From positions 1 to 55,974 of the forward strand of contig NAVB01001812.1 in the NCBI GenBank assembly GCA_002179805.1: a stretch of 55,974 nt of DNA, read 5' to 3'. Below are positions 32,725-42,568 of the stretch, piece after piece (positions within the stretch are counted from its first letter, which is position 1; every line of letters begins with the position of its first letter). The position numbers were made by a program, and so were the translations under genes. Source of the stretch: Acanthamoeba lenticulata. Its lineage: Eukaryota; Discosea; Longamoebia; Acanthamoebidae. Under the pieces are notes generated by a model. It made no database searches, was not told the DNA's origin, and saw only the letters and a program-made list of their open reading frames with translations.

Positions 32725-35096
32725 GAGCGCACCACCAGCCCAGCAACCGCCTTTGTTTGGGTACGGTGCTGGTGGTCCTCCTGCTCAGGCGTCTGGTACG
32801 TAACTTCTTGTTTTCTTCTTCTTTGGGCTCGCTTTTCTTCAGGCATGGCTCATCATCCACGCCAGGTGCAACACCAGGGCAGGGGGCCACTGGTGCCGGG
32901 GGCGGCTCGCCCTGGGCACAACCGCAGCAGACATGGGCAGGCGCTACGCAGCCGCAGCCTGCCGGCCAGCAGCAGCAGCAGCCGGGAGGAGGCTCGCCCT
33001 ACCTGCCGCAGCAGCAGTTCCAGCCGGGCGGGGGCCCTCAGCAGCCCGCCGGCCAGCAGCCGCAGCAGCAACCGGGAGGAGGCTCGCCCTATCTGCCGCA
33101 GCAGCAGTTCCAGCCGGGCGGGGGCCCTCAGCAGCCCGCCGGCCAGCCGCAATGGCAGCAGGGCCCAGGGCCAGCAGCCGGCTACTCGGCCCAGCCACAG
33201 CAGCAACAGCCCCAGCAGGCCTGGAACCAGTCCCCAGCTGCACCTTTCCAGCCACAGCAGCCGGGCGGAGGGCCCTCGTATCCTCCTCTTCCTCAGCAGC
33301 AACAACAACAGCCGCCACTACAAGGAGGCTACCCTGCTTATGGGCAGCCCACGGGGGGCTACGCGCCCTCTGCCTACCCGCCAGCCCAGCCGCCGCAGCA
33401 TACCGGTCCGCCTGGCCCAGCAGGGCCCGCCTACCCCCAGCAGCAGCCGCAGCAACGACAACAACAACAACAGCAGCAACAGGCGGGCGGCTACCCTCCG
33501 GCGCAGCAGCAACAAGGCGGGCCAGGGCCAGCCTGGAGTCCTCAAGGGCCGTCCCCGATGCAACCGGGCCAACAACAGCAGCAACAGCCGGGCGGCTACC
33601 CTCCAATGCAGCAGCAGCCTAAGCAGCAGCAGCAGCAAGGCGGGCCGACAGGGCCAGGACCGGCCTGGAGTCCTCAAGGGCCGCCTCCGATGCAGCCAGG
33701 CCAACCGTCGCCCTACGGCGTAGGCGGAGGACCGGGCTGGGGCGGCCAACAGCCAACAGGCTGGAACCCGCCGTCTCCCTACGGCGCCGGACCTCAGCCG
33801 CAGCAGCAGCAACCAGGCGGCTACCCTCCGGCGCAGATGCAACAACAGCAGCAACAGCCTCCGCCGTACCAGTACCAGCAGTACCCGCAGCAGCAGCAGC
33901 AGCAGCCGCCGCCTCTGGGCAGTGGCGGCTTCCCGGCGGTGCCCACGTCGGCCACGGTCTACACCAAGACCACCACCTACGGGGCGCCGGCCTACCCCGC
34001 CCCGCAGCAGTACCAGCAGCAGCAGCAGCCGCCGCCGTCCGCCGGGCCGTGGGGCGGGCTGGCCCCGCCGTCGTCATCGGCCGCCTTCGCTGGCCCGCCG
34101 CCCAAGAGCTTCAACGTCACGCAGGGCTGGGTGCGTCCCCCCTCCTTTGATGCCGGCGCGCGGTCGAGCCCTGCTGGACGCTCACGTGTGATCCTTCGTT
34201 GGCAGCTCGCGTACTACGGCCAGCCCTCGTCCGACGAGATGATGCTCCTGCGCGAGTGGTTCAATGCCGTCGACCAGGATGGTGCGCTCCCTTTCCCTCC
34301 CGTATCGGTCCCAACGAGCTCAGCTGATTCTCGTCACAGGAAGCGGCGCCATCGACGCCGACGAGCTCCAGCGCGCGCTGGCCGCGAGTGGCGACAATTT
34401 TGACCGGCAGGCCCGTACGTCCGGCCTTCCCCCCAACTGCGGTCCTTTTTTCTCTCTCACCAAACTCACCGCCGCGCGTGCGTGCATCAGTCGACCTCAT
34501 GATCTCCATGTTCGACGACACCGGGACCAACACCATCGACATTTCCGGTGCGCACTCTCCGCATTCTCGAGTTCAGCGCCATCGCGAGCGATCGCTTCTG
34601 ATCACATGATCGGCGCTGGTTGCAGAGTTTGTGTCGCTGTTCCGGTACATCAACGCCATCCGCCAGGCGTTCGACTTCCACGACACGCGCCGGACAGACT
34701 CCATCGACGTCCAGCAAGTCGTACGTCTCGCTCCCTATTTCATCTTGACGGAGACTTACCTGATGAGTCCGATTGTGCAGGGCGATGCGCTGAGCCGTGC
34801 CAACTTCCAGTTGCCGCCGGTCACCGTGCAGGCCCTCTTCTTCAAGTTTGACAAGCAGAGGCGTGGGCGCCTCAGCTTTGGCCAGTTTTTGGAGCTTTGC
34901 ATGTACGCCTCATCCTTCTTCTTCTTCTTCTTCGCGTAAGATGTGGGGGAAGGTTTGCTCATCTTGCGGTTCTTCCAGGTACCTCGGCAACCTCAGGACT
35001 GCGTTCGAGCGCCACGCCTTTGGCGCGGAGCGGCTGCGCCTCGACATGGAGGGCTTCACGTCCCTCTTGGCCACCATCTACCAGCCCTTGCCTTGA
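32723..35096 (+). CDS. Penta-EF-hand calcium protein with long Pro/Gln/Gly-rich N terminus (peflin/ALG-2/sorcin group)
   Basis: Calcium sensor that, as in peflin, ALG-2 and sorcin, should bind membranes or coat proteins when calcium rises. Exon 1 encodes MSAPPAQQPPLFGYGAGGPP. The correct acceptor is the AG just before 32869, which keeps the frame leading into ATPGQGATGAGGGSPW; the earlier AG would lead into a different frame. About 430 residues of Pro, Gln, Gly and Tyr follow, with local repeats (GGGSPYLPQQQFQPGGGPQQ; AWSPQGP; PGGYPP). Five EF hands then lie across many introns: FNAVDQDGSGAIDADEL, MFDDTGTNTIDISEF, FHDTRRTDSIDVQQV, FDKQRRGRLSFGQF and a degenerate last one (HAFGAERLRLDMEGF). 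Only the first two have convincing calcium loops. Stop at 35094-35096; 106 bases separate it from the converging CBS gene. Confidence 0.9.
32959..33148 (+). repeat. 90-base in-frame tandem repeat in the PQ-rich region
   Basis: Two nearly identical 90-base copies (for example GGCTCGCCCT at 32991 and again at 33081) encode a 30-residue block with SPYLPQQQFQPGGGPQQPAG. They lie within a longer CAG/CAA-rich stretch (to about 34050) prone to expansion. Confidence 0.85.
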
Positions 35097-35202
35097 CCCT
35101 CCCAATGGTGGCCCAGCAAGCCCCCATACTTTTTTTCTTTTGATTTTATTTACATACAAAGTGCACCACCGATAAGGGGGCGGGCAAGCTCGACAGGTTT
35201 CC

Positions 35203-36458
35203 TCAGGGCACGACGATCGCGAGGAGCGCGGCGAGGACGTCGGTGATGGAGATGACCCTGCTCGGTCGCCCGTCGGCAGCCATGATAAACAGGCGGTGGA
35301 CGCGGCCACCCACGAGGCGCTCGATGGCGTCGCCCAAGGTCTCGTCGTCGGAGAGCGTCACGAGGGGCTTCTTCGTGGCGTCCCAAAAGTCCTTTAACGG
35401 CACCAGCAGCACGTCTGCTCAGCCAAGGGGGTCAGCCATGCTCTCGGGGTCGGCCACACAGCGAAGGGCAACGAAGGGAGAAGGGCGCACCGGTGTTCTT
35501 GGCCGCGTACTTGAGGTCCCACGTGCTGATGCTGCCATAGAGGCGGCCCTCCGGGTCGACGATGGCCGTGCCGGAGATCTGCTCGCGGTCCATGAGGGCG
35601 AGCGCCGACAGCGCGTTCTCCGTGTAGACGACCGTCTTGGGCTCGCTGCCAATCTTGAGGCTGCCCACCTTTCGGTCCAGCGCGCCAGCCCACTTGTTCT
35701 TCTGTTGAACGCCATGAGCCAACCACCACATGAGCGAGAATCCTCCAGCTTCGTGGCGTAAGAGGAAATGGAGAGGTACATTGCGGACGAGGAACTGCAG
35801 GATGCACATCTGGCTGACCATCTTCACCACGTTGGCGGGCCCGTCCTGGACGACTGCCAGGCGATGAAGACCTGACTCGAACGCCTGGTGTACACTGGCT
35901 GGGTCAGTGCCTTCTTCCTCTACTCCATATCTTGGCGAAGGGGACGACTTACCTTGAGGACGTCGATAATGGACGCGTCATACGAGACGCGAGCAAATGG
36001 GTTTGCCTTCGACAGATCTGTTACAAGGGGATGGTGAGCTTAGGGGAGGAAAAAACATAACGAGTTGGTGAAGACTTACTGAGAATGCTCTGAACGTTGA
36101 GACCCTTCTGAAGGTCGAGGTCCTGCAACGAGGCAGTGCCTTCACCATGGATGAGCAATACGTATCCAACAAAGTCTTTGATGTCTACCAGACCGATGAA
36201 CTCTCCCGAGGCGGCGTCTTTGACCGGCGCCCCAAGAACGCCCTTGTTGATGAGAGTCTGGACGACGCCAAATTTGTACGAACACGTTAGGGAGGCTCTA
36301 AAAGACTAGTGCTAGTAGTGGTGATAAGTACGTACTTGGAAACTGCCCTCGATAGTGTCGGTCGCGTTGAGGAACACGAGCTCTTGGTTACGCAGCTCGT
36401 CCATGTCAGCCAGCGTGGTAGCGTCCAGGAAGCCTCTCAGTGCTCTTGTTGTTTCCAT
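35203..36458 (-). CDS. Four-CBS-domain protein (AMPK gamma/SNF4-like)
   Basis: Protein with two Bateman modules (four CBS repeats), the layout of AMPK gamma/SNF4 subunits, which sense AMP, ADP or ATP. It reads METTRALRGFLDATTLADMD, then the CBS pieces GVLGAPVKDAASGEFIGLVD (CBS1), LHRLAVVQDGPANVVKMVSQ (CBS2), ISGTAIVDPEGRLYGSISTW (CBS3) and RLFIMAADGRPSRVISITDV (CBS4), ending LAALLAIVVP and stop at 35203-35205. The partner segments DTIEGSFQTLI, DASIIDVLKAFESG, ENALSALALMDRE and DDETLGDAIERLVGG precede each. It could be the gamma subunit itself or a plant-type CBSX protein. An upstream exon is possible: VDKKVQPLGE at about 36650-36680 can be spliced in frame, but it has no ATG of its own. Confidence 0.88.
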
Positions 36459-37365
36459 TGTCTTGGTGTTTGTCTAGGAAGGGCCTTGTGCGCTCGTGTT
36501 TCAAGGACAGGGTAGAGTGATGATGGCAGGCGTGCGCTGGGGGCAGCTCTGGGGTTGGTCCGTGCAGCGGGGAAGAGGGATGATATTGTAGCACCAACGG
36601 GAAATGTGGCGCAGAATTGGCTGAACAATGAGCGAACTGTGCTTGACCTCTCCCAGGGGCTGAACCTTCTTGTCGACTAGTGAAGAAGACGAAGGCAAAA
36701 AGGACCAGGAAAAGGGTGTGGTGCGAGTAGCGCGTACGTGATTATTTACACAGTGGGTGGGCCAAAAACATCAGCTCGATGAAGAGGATGAAGAAGAAGA
36801 AGAAGAAGAAGAAGAAGAGTTGAGAAGAGCATCTGCCCGCCGGAGGCTTAGGGAGGAGACGTTCACGCGTTGGCCTCGGCCAGTCGTGAAGCCTACCTCG
36901 AAACGGGCACTTCCCTCCGTGTGCGGCCTACCGGTCCCCACCTCACTCCAGCGCAGCGTGTCCTCGGTCTCATCTGCGACGCGTGACTGCCCCGTATCCG
37001 GTCCGGTTAAAGACAGACCTTGCCTTCATTTTCGTCAGCGGTGAGCAACGTACGCGCTTGGCATAGGTCAGGTTGGAGGAAGTAGAAAGATGGTCGATGT
37101 TGGTGGTGCACATAGATAAGTGCGTCCGCTTTTCGGATTGTTCAATGGTCTACACAACCAAAAGAGGGGGGAGGTATTAGACCACAAAGACGGACTGCTC
37201 TCAAAAAGTCTCACGTACCGGAACGATTTCCATTCTTATGGTGTTGATTATCTTGTCTACTACTTGCCGCTGTTCCAAATTGAAGCTTTAATTCTTCATC
37301 TTTAAATTTGTTTTTTTCCTCTGATTTCCAGGAATGAGAAAATAGCAAAATTTTACGCAGAAGCC
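36459..37365. other. Unresolved 0.9-kb stretch between the CBS and PLD-like genes
   Basis: No gene can be called with confidence. It holds a GAA/GAG run (36777-36823): a poly-Glu frame on the plus strand from the ATG at 36757, and a poly-Ser frame on the minus strand. On the minus strand an open stretch (about 36880-37020) reads TGQSRVADETEDTLRWSEVG and could be an upstream exon of the CBS gene. The part from 37230 to 37365 is AT-rich, as expected for the 3' flank of the PLD-like gene. Confidence 0.35.
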
Positions 37366-39484
37366 TCAGTCGTCATCGTCGTCCTCTTCGTCGTCTTCAT
37401 CAATAGGCACACGTGGGCCGGTGACCGTAAAGAACTGGTAGGCCAGCCAGTGGTAGTTCTTTTCCCAAAGACCGCGGCTTTCGAGCTCCTCCAACAGCAC
37501 CTCCTTGCACGACCGCTCCATGATCTCCTCGAACTGGCGCATTGGAAGAAACGAGAGATGGTGAGCCTTGCCCCCAAACAAAAGAAGAAAATTTAAATGG
37601 CCACCATGGTGGTGCAGTGGTTGGCATACCCGATCCTCGAGCTGATGCGCAAGTGGCGGATCGAGGACGGTTACGTTGGCCTCCAGGTTGCGGGAGCTCC
37701 AGGCATCGAGATTGAACGACCCCACGTAGGAGTAGATGCCATCGATGGTGGCCATCTTGGCGTGCAGCTTCTTGTCCCACATCTCATAGATCTTGATTCC
37801 TCGCTTCAAGAACGATGAGTAGATGTGTTGCTGCGCTGCCCTGTGTGTTCATAGGGTGACGATGATGCGTCGTGCAGACGTCCCAGCCAATACACTCATG
37901 GAGGAGGTCTACCTGATGAAGGGAATGTCGCTGTCGCCGGCCGTGATGATCCGCACGTCGGTGCCGTTGCGTGCGGCTTGAATAATGGCTCTCTGTATAC
38001 GCGCATACCCTAGGTCAGCGCCGTTGTGACAACAGGCGCGCGACTACGCGCGCGAGGTGGTACCTTGATGTTGCGCGGGGGAAGAAAATAGGGCGACGAG
38101 AGGTAGCACGTGTCCGTGGCCGATCGTAGAGCCAACCGCAGGGCCTTTTGCACGTCCCTCCGCTGCCGTCGAATATTGGATTGCAATACCTGCCCACAAA
38201 CCGGCCAAGTCCCACGAGACCTGGGTTTCAGTGCAACGCCCAAGCAAGGACTGTCCTTCATGAACACTTCACAAACCTGCACAAAAACGCCATCGGAAAC
38301 GGGAGGCACGGCTGGTCGTCGCTCGATGAGCTGCTCGACCCTGTTGATCTCCCTTTTGTGTCCGGAGATGGGTGAAGGCGGAGCGTGAGTCCCAAGAAGA
38401 TGAACACACTCATGAGTGCACACGAAACTGTGCAATGCGGCGTGGTGTAAAGATAAAGGGAAGGGAGGTCGCACTCGGGCTCGATGTGTTCCTGGTTGGC
38501 GATCAAGGAGTTGAGGAACACGGTTTCCAGGTCCTGGACGGCTGGGCCCTCCATCTTGACGTGCGTGTCGCTAAACGTTTCTATCTCGGCCGTGCTCCCG
38601 CGTGAGGCGCCGGAAGACGGCGGAAGATGATAGTGACAACAAAAAGAAAAGGTCGAGGCGTACCTTTGCCAAAGGTTTTCGGGCCGGCATAGTCTTCCGA
38701 CACGTTCATGCCACCTATTCTCACAAAATAGTAAATAAATGGATCAACTTGAAAATACACATAAATAAATAAAGCGTGTAGAATGCACTTTACCGCAGTA
38801 GCCGTGGTCGTCAACGATGAGGAGCTTCTGATGGTTACGGAAGGGTCCGTGACGCCAGCTCTGCCACCGGGACACACGCACGGGTCCAAACTCAAGACAT
38901 GCTAGCGAGGCACCAATACGACACACACTCGCCAAGGTGAGCCGATATGAGGCACCATGGCGCGGGCAGACAGGTGGGCAAGAGGAGGTGTACAGGCGCC
39001 AGCCCGGCGAAGAGGTGCGAGGAAGTCGCTGTAGACACTGCGGGATCCGATGGAGTCATAGAGGAGGACGACATCACAGCCGCGACGCTTGGCCTGAGTG
39101 AGCAACTCCACAGTACGCTTGCCCACGCGGTCGGGCTCTATCGTGTAGGCCGACCACCAAACCTTCTCTCTTGCCTTGACAAGGCAACAAATTTCAATAA
39201 TCATCCATCAAGAAGAGCGCTGAGAGGGAGGATCGGAGGGCTTCAAAGGGAGGGAGGAGTACTTTTTGAATGGAGTCCCATTTGGCACCGAATGCGTCAT
39301 CTCCATGCGTGTAAAGGGTGATCTTGTTGCCATCAGAGTGTCCACCCAGGGGCAGGAGAGTTTGCAGGGTGGGCTGCCACCGTTGCGACACCATTTCCCA
39401 TAAATTGGCCGCACGGTGCCAGCGCTGTGCCAGATAGGGTGAAAACACCCGTCTGACTTTGTCAGCGATCTCTTTCTCGCTCAT
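37366..39484 (-). CDS. Phospholipase D superfamily protein, cardiolipin synthase-type
   Basis: Two-HKD enzyme of the PLD superfamily, most like bacterial-type cardiolipin synthases that join phospholipids by phosphatidyl transfer. It begins MSEKEIADKVRRVFSPYLAQ and soon shows ITLYTHGDDAFGAKWDSIQK and VWWSAYTIEPDRVGKRTVEL, the usual N-terminal half. The first HKD motif is HGPFRNHQKLLIVDDHGYCG (about 38795-38860), followed by GGMNVSEDYAGP. The second is LHAKMATIDGIYSYVGSFN (about 37690-37760), preceded by CYLSSPYFLPPRNI. The C terminus is acidic ([11 protein letters not shown], stop at 37366-37368). About nine introns, one AT-rich (38720-38790). No N-terminal membrane segments are visible, unlike bacterial ClsA; an upstream exon cannot be excluded. 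Both catalytic motifs are intact. Confidence 0.85.
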
Positions 39485-39698
39485 ATCGTTGGTGCAGCAC
39501 TGTGCCGGCCACAAACCAACCCTCTTCCAGACCGCGAGTGCAAGGCCCTTCTTTGTCCAGACAGAAAGAGAAAACAGAAGATATATCCGTCACAACAAAG
39601 ACTGCTGAAATTCAAGGAATACACGGACTTCCCCGCTCGGCGTTCTCCAGAGTGCACTCAATCTCATCTACATAACGTACATAAAGCCAGACACTGAT
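39485..39698. other. Spacer upstream of 5S rRNA and PLD-like gene
   Basis: Holds the 5' UTR and promoter of the PLD-like gene on the minus strand and the 5' flank of the 5S gene on the plus strand. No ATG-led exon with a good donor is convincing. Confidence 0.4.
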
Positions 39699-39817
39699 GG
39701 ATACGGCCATACTGCGCAGAAAGCACCGCTTCCCATCCGAACAGCGAAGTTAAGCTGCGCCAGGCGGTGTTAGTACTGGGGTGGGCGACCACCCGGGAAT
39801 CCACCGTGTCGTATCCT
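39699..39817 (+). rRNA. 5S ribosomal RNA
   Basis: A 119-base 5S rRNA of the large ribosomal subunit. The 5' end GGATACGG pairs with the 3' end TCGTATCC to form helix I. Conserved loops are present: CATCCGAACAGCGAAGTTAA, and GGCGGTGTTAGTACTGGGGT leading to GGGCGACCACCCGGGAATCC. The inner part around GAAGTTAAGC to GTACTGGGGTGGGCGACC corresponds to the TFIIIA-bound internal promoter (box A, intermediate element, box C). It looks like the Acanthamoeba 5S sequence. It is a single dispersed copy between protein genes, followed by a T run. Confidence 0.96.
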
Positions 39818-39821
39818 TTTG
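39815..39821 (+). terminator. RNA polymerase III T-run terminator of the 5S gene
   Basis: CCTTTTGG directly follows the mature 5S 3' end. A run of four Ts is the normal stop signal for RNA polymerase III. Confidence 0.75.
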
Positions 39822-40017
39822 GCTCCTCTTTGCTTCATCAAGGCTACTAGTATCCTCTTCCTTTTGTCTCTGGCTTCATCCCAGAAGCATCTTTCCATGT
39901 TAATCAATTGCCCTGCGCATGAACGCGCGCTCTGTGCTCTTGCCCACACTATCCTTTGTTCTTTTAGCTCACTGCCAACGAATGAGGCAAAAACAGTACA
40001 CTTTACACTTACGGATG

Positions 40018-42073
40018 TCACGACCAGCCCTTGATCGACTTGTACTCGACCATGGTCTTCAGCCGTGCGCCAAGACCGTTATCGATGTACACTGTGTCAC
40101 CTCGAATGACCATCGCCCTGGCCGAGGCAACTTACTTGTGAGCAACACACGCCCACATTCACTGAGTGCAGAGAGAGGGGCATTACCTCTTGGGCCCAAT
40201 GGAGATGATGAGGATCCGAGTGCTGGGCTTGTACGAACTCAGAGACTTGCCATGAGCAAAGGCCTTGAGGTTCTTTATAACCACTCCCGCATGGATCTCG
40301 GCGTTCTGCACGTGTTCGTCAGCGTTGGGCAGCGGTGGGAGACCAACCACTCCTGGCCGGCAGCAATCAACTTTCTTACCTGGGCGAGCTTGTCTTCGGG
40401 AATGTCGGCCACATCGCCCAGCGCAAAGATGTTGGGGTGGCCCTCCACCTGGAAGTGTTCGTTGACCTTGATGTGACCGGTCTCCGAGAGCAGGTCGGCG
40501 CACCCGGCCCGAAGGAATTCAGTGTTGGGCACGAAGCCCACGCAGAAGTAGGCCACGTCGGCCTTGATACGTTCACCCTACGTGCATGGGTACCCCCAAC
40601 GGGGAATGCAGTGAGGGGAGAGCTCTCAGCGGGATGCGCTTCGACGCTTGAGTCGTACCTCGCTGGTGACCAAACAGTCGTCATCAATATCGATAACCTT
40701 CTGATCCTTGACAACACGCACGTTGGCCGTGGCGTTGAAGAATTTCTTGACGCTTTGGTGCGCGCCCTTGCAGTACCGATGGAGCATCTTTTTTCCCGAG
40801 TAGATCACCGTGACTTGCTTATCTGTGTCGGCGACGTGAGAGACTATGAGCCACACAGGCCAGAGGTGGTCTTGCCTCTTTTTACTCGTAATGAGGGCAC
40901 ACGAACGCACCAGGGAGGTAGTGTATGATCTCACCAGCAAGCTCGATCCCCACCGGCCCCGCTCCTATAATGGCCACAGATTTGGCCTTTGATAGCCGCT
41001 CGTAGTTTCTGTTGTTCACCCCCCAAAGCGCGAGGGATTCATCAGCCAAGACTGCAATCGGCAGGATGAGTTAGTGTTCGTACTCTCGCAGGCGCGCCGG
41101 GCTGAGCGGGTCGACGACAACGACTTTGCCGTTGCCAGCGACAGGGAGCTGATAGCGCGATCCCGTGCAGAGTACAAGGTAATCGTAGGGAAGGGCCCCG
41201 TGTGTTTTGAGCTCAATGGTGTTTGCTTCTCTGTTCACGCCAACGACTTCGTCTGCAAGCACAGTGCCGTGCTGGAGGTACTGCCAACATCAACCCATCA
41301 ACCACCAGCCGCTGCGTATGAGAGAGTGTAAGCCATCCCTGCGCCTTTTTGAAGTGGAGCGTACACTGCTGTGCGGCGTGGTGATCTTGTCCAGATGGTC
41401 GATGTTGCACAGACATGCCGGCAGGGAGAGCGTACATAGAAAGTGGTCCTTGGTGTCCACCAACGTCACGTGGAAGGATGACTGCAGTTTGCGAGCCACC
41501 TTGCGCCCGGCAAAACCTCCGCCCACCACCACCACGCGCCGCTGGCGCTCGCTGAATCGGTAGAGTGCGCCTTCCTCCTGTGTTCGTGATGCCACCGCCA
41601 CACGAGCACCACCACAGCTCAGGGGGTCAAAATCATCACACGAGTCGAGTGTGTGTGTTACTGCGTACCAATGCTGTGCGATTCTCTTTCGCCGTTGGGA
41701 CAATGGTGCCCGCGTCGCACAGGCGCTGGGCAAGCTCTGTGGCTGTTTCGCGGCTCGTGTTTGGCCAGTTGTGCGCCAGCCACTCGACCGCCTCCGCGCC
41801 TGAGGCAAAACGACGCGGTGGTGAACAAGAGGGCAGCTTGAAGGCCACATAAGGGCGGGGGAGGCAAATACCGGTAAAGGAGTCGTGTAGAGTGCGGAGC
41901 AAGCCTTCACGATGGCCTCGGACAGGGAAGCCGGTCCCGGGCCGCCGCACGGCTGCCACCAACCTCGTCCACTCATCTAAGGGCGTCCCCGCCGGCGTCT
42001 CCGGCGTCTCCGGCGCCTCCTCTTCTCCGTCCGCCTCTTTTCGTGCTGGCTCAAGCGCAGCTTCCTTCTCCAT
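40018..42073 (-). CDS. DEP domain fused to an AIFM2/FSP1-like NAD(P)H:quinone-type oxidoreductase
   Basis: FAD/NAD(P) disulfide-oxidoreductase-fold protein close to AIFM2 (FSP1), which reduces coenzyme Q or vitamin K at membranes and protects against lipid peroxidation. Two Rossmann motifs are clear: RRVVVVGGGFAGRKVARKLQ (FAD) and SVAIIGAGPVGIELAGEI (NAD(P)). Others are LPYDYLVLCTGSRYQLPV, CVGFVPNTEFLR and VEGHPNIFALGDVADIPEDK, then YKPSTRILIISIGPKRAMVI and the end EYKSIKGWS (stop 40018-40020). Before the FAD domain, residues of about 45-115 form a DEP domain: FPVRGHREGLLRTLHDSFTG joined to AEAVEWLAHNWPN and ATELAQRLCDAGTIVP. Human FSP1 instead has a short myristoylated N terminus. The start at 42073 (MEKEAALEPARKEADGEEEA) is preferred; an in-frame ATG at 42166 would add a hydrophobic stretch translated from AT-rich, UTR-like DNA. 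About seven introns. Confidence 0.85.
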
Positions 42074-42568
42074 CTCCGGTGAGGCGAAAGTGAAACCAGT
42101 ACAACCGGTAAACTCAGTTAAAGAAAATAGCCAAAATAAAAATAAATGATCCAAGAAAACCCCCATTTTCCACCATCGCTGTCTGTGCGTTTGCGTTTTC
42201 TTGGGCGGGTAGTCATAGAGACCTCGAATGCCTCAAAATTGTTGGGCTATTAATCAATTACTCTTTGCCAATAATAGAGGGCCAATTAATAGGGCGCAAT
42301 CTCCGTCGTTGTCGTCAGTTTTCGAGGTGTGAGCCAACCAGAAGAAAGAAGCCCGAAACAGCCAAGCGAACAAGAGGAGACGGGAGCGTGCACGGTTGTA
42401 GGGCGTCATTATCGTCACGAGGCCCGTGTACGCGCATACGCACACCTGCGCGCCATCAGTGCAAAGAGCCAAAAGTCGCAGACAGAAAAGGGAGCAGCGT
42501 ACCGCAGAGGAAACACACAAACACTCGAAACCTCACACAGCCCCGAGCGCAACTAACAAACGCCCATC
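42074..42568. promoter_or_regulatory. Divergent spacer between the FSP1-like and RhoGEF genes
   Basis: About 495 bases with divergent promoters. An AT-rich core (42235-42300) has related ATTAAT-type blocks and CCAAT-like sequence (GCCAATAATAGAGGGCCAAT), which may bind a CCAAT factor. The right half is A/C-rich, like a 5' UTR. No gene was found. Confidence 0.45.

Noticed and set aside
32845..33723. A 292-codon Ser/Arg-rich frame overlapping the PQ-rich region
   Set aside because: It arises from reading CAG repeats as AGC. The frame that connects to the EF hands is the PQ-rich one, reached with the acceptor just before 32869.
39770..40021. Minus-strand open frame of 83 codons over the 5S region
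   Set aside because: It overlaps the 5S rRNA gene and has no coding features.
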